From Paraburkholderia podalyriae (lineage in GTDB: Bacteria; Pseudomonadota; Gammaproteobacteria; Burkholderiales; Burkholderiaceae), in NCBI RefSeq assembly GCF_014397785.1, contig NZ_VZQQ01000024.1:33365-97364 (forward strand): DNA of 64,000 bases, in the 5' to 3' direction. The notes under the pieces are model-generated. The model was not told the DNA's origin and searched no databases. It saw only the letters and a list, made by a program, of their open reading frames with translations. Position numbers and translations under genes: made by a program. This document shows positions 60,910 to 64,000 of this stretch, one piece after another. How positions within the stretch are numbered: the first letter of the stretch is position 1; each line of letters begins with the position of its first letter.

Positions 60910-62019
60910 TTAGAACGTGACGACGGAGCGGATCGACTTGCCCTCGCGCATGAGATCGAACGCCTCATTGATGCGCTCCAGCGGCATGACGTGCGTGATC
61001 AGGTCATCGATGTTGATCTTGCCTTCCATGTACCAATCGACGATCTTCGGAACGTCCGTGCGGCCTCGCGCGCCACCGAAGGCCGATCCTCTCCAGACCC
61101 GACCGGTCACGAGCTGGAACGGGCGAGTCGAAATCTCCCGGCCCGCGCCAGCAACGCCGATCACAGTACTGACGCCCCAACCCTTATGGCAGGCCTCCAA
61201 GGCCTGGCGCATCAGCGTCGTGTTTCCGACGCACTCGAAGGTATAGTCCGCACCGCCTCCGGTCAGGCCGATCAGGTACTGGACGACGTCGCCATCAATT
61301 TCCTTGGGATTCACGAAGTGCGTCATGCCGAATTTCTCGGCCAGCGCCTTGCGCACAGGATTAATGTCAACGCCGACAATCATGTCGGCGCCGGCAAGTC
61401 GCGCGCCCTGAATGACGTTCAAGCCAATGCCGCCAAGACCAAATACAATGACTCTCGATCCGACCTCAACTTTTGCCGTATAGAGCACCGCGCCAATTCC
61501 GGTTGTTACGCCGCAACCGATGTAACAGACCTTGTCGAACGGCGCGTCTTCCCGGATCTTCGCAAGGGCGATTTCCGGGACGACCGTGTAGTTGGCGAAA
61601 GTCGATGTTCCCATGTAGTGCAGGACAGGCTCACCGTTCAGCGTGAAGCGGCTGGTGCCGTCGGGCATCAATCCACGCCCCTGAGTCGAGCGAATTGCCT
61701 GACACAGATTCGTCTTGCGCGACAGACAGAACTCGCACTGACGACATTCGGGCGTGTAAAGCGGAATAACGTGGTCACCAGGCTTGAGCGACTTAACCCC
61801 ATCGCCTACCTCGACCACAACACCCGCTCCCTCGTGGCCGAGGATGGCCGGAAACATTCCTTCGGGGTCATCTCCCGACAGCGTGAAGGCGTCGGTATGA
61901 CAGACGCCGGTCGCCTTGATTTCAATTAGCACTTCCCCCGCACGCGGACCGGCAAGTTGCACTGTCTCTATGCTCAGAGGAGCCCCCGACTTCAGGGCCA
62001 CGGCTGCTCGTACGTCCAT
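60910..62019 (-). CDS. frmA: S-(hydroxymethyl)glutathione dehydrogenase, class III alcohol dehydrogenase
   Basis: 369-residue zinc enzyme. Catalytic zinc: Cys40 (ATGVCHTDAF), His62-Glu63 (LGHEGAGVV), Cys169 (YIGCGVTTGIG). Structural zinc: Cys92, 95, 98 and 106 in PECRQCEFCLSRKTNLC. NAD fold VFGLGGIGLNVIQGARLAGA. It oxidises the spontaneous formaldehyde-glutathione adduct to S-formylglutathione. RSTQGRGLMPDGTSRF is typical of the group. It is first of a leftward set with GST and FghA genes and diverges from an IclR regulator gene. Confidence 0.95.
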   Translation of the reverse strand: MDVRAAVALKSGAPLSIETVQLAGPRAGEVLIEIKATGVCHTDAFTLSGDDPEGMFPAILGHEGAGVVVEVGDGVKSLKPGDHVIPLYTPECRQCEFCLSRKTNLCQAIRSTQGRGLMPDGTSRFTLNGEPVLHYMGTSTFANYTVVPEIALAKIREDAPFDKVCYIGCGVTTGIGAVLYTAKVEVGSRVIVFGLGGIGLNVIQGARLAGADMIVGVDINPVRKALAEKFGMTHFVNPKEIDGDVVQYLIGLTGGGADYTFECVGNTTLMRQALEACHKGWGVSTVIGVAGAGREISTRPFQLVTGRVWRGSAFGGARGRTDVPKIVDWYMEGKINIDDLITHVMPLERINEAFDLMREGKSIRSVVTF

Positions 62020-62594
62020 GCTTTTCTCTCATTGATGTGGTGAAGGCGAGCGCGACATAACGCACTACACTTGTCCCAATTTTTGGTCCTCATAATTCCA
62101 TTGTCAAGGACATATAAACACCTAGACAGAGCCTCAGCGATACAGGTTATTGCCTCGGCCTGTCGCGACATCCTTTTGATTATCCGCATATTTTCGTCAA
62201 GCCAGCCTTGTCAGTCCCGTGTAACCGTATGGAAAACCCTTAGCCAACCGCGCGCACCGGATGACACTTTTGTTCCATAATTCGGAACCAATTGTCAGAA
62301 GGGACCCCGAAAGATAGTTGCGGCAATCGGGCAATACGAAAAGGGCTCGAACGATGGAGCCAGCAGGAGGCGGTCTTCGGGTCGACCAAAGATGGGGCAA
62401 TTTCCATCAACAGCACTCGCGCGAATTAACTTGCCGATCCGCATAGCAAGCAGCGGTGCCGTAAGTTGGTATGCGGGCGGGCGCAGCGCGACGACGTCGC
62501 GACCCAGTTGATTCATGTATCCTTACGCGTCCCTATCTCACATCAGCCAGTCTCTTACCAGGCGTAGACGTCTGGCAAACGACGTAAGGCAACC
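62020..62594. other. Divergent regulatory region between frmA and IclR gene
   Basis: 575 bases with no gene I can support. It should contain the promoters of both transcripts and carries the palindrome at 62272. A 73-codon leftward frame (62295-62516, MNQLGRDVVALRPPAYQLTA) looks somewhat protein-like but lacks a ribosome site and a recognised family. Confidence 0.5.
62272..62288. promoter_or_regulatory. Candidate IclR-type operator before frmA/iclR
   Basis: GTTCC-ATAATTC-GGAAC, a perfect five-base-arm palindrome in the frmA/iclR divergent gap. It has the same GTTCC/GGAAC arms and spacing as the sites at 22978 and 25647, but serves a different IclR protein. Confidence 0.5.
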
Positions 62595-63437
62595 ATGCGC
62601 AAGGTTGAAACCCCCGTTCCGAAAATGGCAGAACCCGAGGCCTCCCCTACCGAGAGAGCCTTCCACATCATCGAGATGACGGCTCAACTGGGACGGGTGT
62701 CGACCGTGGATATCATCACTGCACTCGGCATCCCTAAGACGACGGCTCACCGTCTCGTGAGCAATCTTGAGGAACTCGGCTTTCTCGAGCACGGCATCGA
62801 ACGCGGGCGCTATCAGGTTGGTCCGCGATTACTGGAGCTCGCGATCAACATACTCACCACTGCGTTTTCGCACGGCCCCGTCCACGCACTTCTCATGGAG
62901 CTTTCAAGGCGGACTTCCGAGACCGTGAGTCTTGGCGTCATGCGCGGTTCGGAGGTGGTCTACGTCGATAGCGCAATCGGCAACTCGCCTCTGACACTCA
63001 ATTTCCAGAAGGGGCATCGTACGCCTTTACACTGCACGTCCAGCGGCCGAGTGTTCCTCGCCAACATGGATCAGAAGCAACTCAACGCTTATATGTTGAG
63101 CGGTCCTTGGGAACCAATTACTCCTTACACGATTGTCGACCCGGATCGGTTAAGACAGGAAATCGATACGGTCCGCAAACAGGGCTATGCGACCAACGAC
63201 TCAGAGTTCGCTATTGGTGTCGTTGGCGCAGCGGTGCCGATCACAGCCCGCAATGGGCACGTCATTGCGTGTTTGAGCATTTCTGCACCGAAGGCGCGAA
63301 AGTCGCTCGAAGACATGACACTGTTCGTACCGACGTTACAAGCCGCAGCCTTGCGAATCACGAAGATCCTGAGCGTGACCAAGAGTGACGATGGCCGTGA
63401 AGAGGCTGAAAGCGCCGATGGACGAAGGCGAAGTTGA
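62595..63437 (+). CDS. IclR-family regulator, probable control of formaldehyde genes
   Basis: 280 residues. Winged helix: ERAFHIIEMTAQLGRVSTVD and GIPKTTAHRLVSNLEELGFL. Effector domain: SETVSLGVMRGSEVVYVDSA, HCTSSGRVFLANM, GYATNDSEFAIGVVGAAVPI and ISAPKARKSLEDMTLFVPT. The start follows AAGGCAACC. It diverges from frmA, a usual layout for an IclR repressor and its target. The C-terminus ends in a short charged tail. Confidence 0.92.
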   Translation: MRKVETPVPKMAEPEASPTERAFHIIEMTAQLGRVSTVDIITALGIPKTTAHRLVSNLEELGFLEHGIERGRYQVGPRLLELAINILTTAFSHGPVHALLMELSRRTSETVSLGVMRGSEVVYVDSAIGNSPLTLNFQKGHRTPLHCTSSGRVFLANMDQKQLNAYMLSGPWEPITPYTIVDPDRLRQEIDTVRKQGYATNDSEFAIGVVGAAVPITARNGHVIACLSISAPKARKSLEDMTLFVPTLQAAALRITKILSVTKSDDGREEAESADGRRRS

Positions 63438-63797
63438 CGTCAAAATTGGCGGCAAACTCGCAATTAATACTGACATTGTTCGGCGCCGCGCGATATCGGC
63501 TAGCTCCCGATCGCCAGATTGACGACGCCTTGGCGGTACATTGTGCGTCACTGTTTGAAAGACCGTTCGTGCAGTGAAACGGTCGACAAGCCGGCCACGC
63601 CGAAGCCCACAACGTCGCCGGTGATCGCAGTTGTCGCAGTGACGCGATCACTGCCTGGATCACGCCAGTCGCAGGCAGCGCTGCGACCATCCTGATCGCG
63701 TCTACTGCCTCCTAAAAAATGCCGGCGACGAGCGGCAGGATCACGGCGACCAGAAGAGTCGACGCAAAGCATCGCGTCGGCGCGTCGCAACGCTCCG
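63438..63797. other. Decayed DNA related to 13.56-13.75 kb
   Basis: No intact gene. From about 63600 to the argP-like stop it resembles the DNA at the same position beyond the argP fragment at 13.7 kb, including the segment with GCCGGCGA and a leftward hydrophobic peptide ending LLVAVILPLVAGIF. Confidence 0.4.
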
Positions 63798-63970
63798 TCA
63801 ACTGGCGCGCGCATCCCCTGGCACCGGCTGAACCAGGCTTCGCCGCGCCGCTGCCATGACCAGTGCGCTGATCGTCGCGAGCGGCTCGGGCTCCTGCGCC
63901 CAGTGATGCCAGTAAAGATCGATCATCAGGTCGTGCCCAGGGGCGAGCGCCACCAGTCTGCCGCCACTGA
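63713..63970. repeat. Diverged direct copy of 13672-13930
   Basis: Both stretches contain a near-identical run around the argP-like 3' end (ACCAGTGCGCT, ATCGTCGCGAGCGGCTCGGG) and continue with weaker identity into the downstream DNA. They lie 50 kb apart in the same orientation. Confidence 0.65.
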
Positions 63971-64000
63971 TCAGCGGCCCGGCCTGCATGGCGGGGACCA
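63798..64000 (-). CDS. argP: argP/iciA-like LysR regulator, 3' end only (runs off window)
   Basis: The last 67 codons of an ArgP-type regulator enter from the right edge: VPAMQAGPLISGGRLVALAP, LMIDLYWHHWAQEPEPLATI and SALVMAAARRSLVQ. Unlike the copy at 13.75 kb it keeps the YWHHW motif, so it may be an intact gene. Whether it is whole cannot be judged from this window. Confidence 0.65.
   Translation of the reverse strand, partial: VPAMQAGPLISGGRLVALAPGHDLMIDLYWHHWAQEPEPLATISALVMAAARRSLVQPVPGDARAS

Noticed and set aside
62295..62516. Small leftward gene in the frmA/iclR gap
   Set aside because: No ribosome site, no recognised family, and it occupies the expected promoter region; kept only as a remark.
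1..64000. CRISPR arrays, tRNA or rRNA genes, phage or conjugation modules, toxin-antitoxin pairs
   Set aside because: No regularly spaced repeats, no cloverleaf-like or rRNA sequence and no such protein families were found on reading the window.

Overview
The window reads as an accessory, catabolism-rich segment of a Burkholderiaceae genome, most like Paraburkholderia or Caballeronia. This is an inference from three things: general porins with a short signal peptide ending in a QSSVTLYG mature start and a terminal KF, a single-chain indolepyruvate:ferredoxin oxidoreductase, and many LysR/IclR-controlled catabolic clusters mixed with decayed insertion sequences. Base composition is moderately GC-rich. 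I see no tRNA, rRNA, CRISPR array, phage or conjugation genes.

Layout. 1-3.4 kb: a partial MHS-type transporter, an IS3-type transposase relic and a GlpD-like FAD dehydrogenase, both genes leftward. 3.4-4.5 kb: decayed DNA with two homologous remnants in opposite orientation. 4.5-11.75 kb: a small GatC/AtzG-like gene, an amidase-signature enzyme, and a complete peptide-type ABC importer (two permeases, a fused double ATPase, a Tat-exported binding protein). 11.75-14.7 kb: a graveyard of IS630, IS110 and argP fragments.

14.7-26.5 kb is the most coherent system. It holds a porin, an MFS sugar-acid transporter, an esterase, an enolase-superfamily dehydratase, a uronate-dehydrogenase-like SDR, a Dabb protein, an alpha-ketoglutarate-semialdehyde-type dehydrogenase, an NTF2-like protein, an aldose epimerase and an RraA-like protein. 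Its regulator is an IclR-type DNA-binding protein fused to an SMP-30/gluconolactonase-like domain. A palindrome, GTTCCA-N5-TGGAAC, occurs before the porin, before the leftward catabolic operon, at the regulator's own start and before the RraA-like gene, which suggests one local regulon. The likely substrate is a sugar or uronate oxidised towards 2-oxoglutarate; its identity is open.

26.5-40 kb: an NTF2 relic, an isovaleryl-CoA dehydrogenase pseudogene with an internal deletion, a 1177-residue indolepyruvate:ferredoxin oxidoreductase, two LysR regulators, and a rightward cluster (HMG-CoA-lyase family, class III CoA-transferase, gamma-carbonic-anhydrase-like protein, MFS transporter, porin) fitting CoA-dependent breakdown of a branched or hydroxylated organic acid. 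40-45.5 kb: an 1804-1817 residue kinase-like/AAA/GAF/PAS/histidine kinase protein whose Ser/Thr kinase domain lacks key catalytic residues.

45.8-48.3 kb: truncated argP and EAL-domain genes plus an intact IS630-family element inserted at CTAG inside an older IS630-type relic. 48.6-56.6 kb: a succinate-semialdehyde-type dehydrogenase, a class III aminotransferase, an Lrp/AsnC regulator, a polar amino acid ABC transporter and a DoeB/AstE-like deacylase, which together suggest use of an N-acylated amino acid or diamine. 56.8-63.4 kb: a class V aminotransferase-fold enzyme, a DAACS symporter, then the glutathione-dependent formaldehyde pair FghA/FrmA with a GST between them and a divergent IclR regulator. 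The right edge holds the 3' end of another argP-like gene whose end and downstream DNA resemble the fragment near 13.7 kb.
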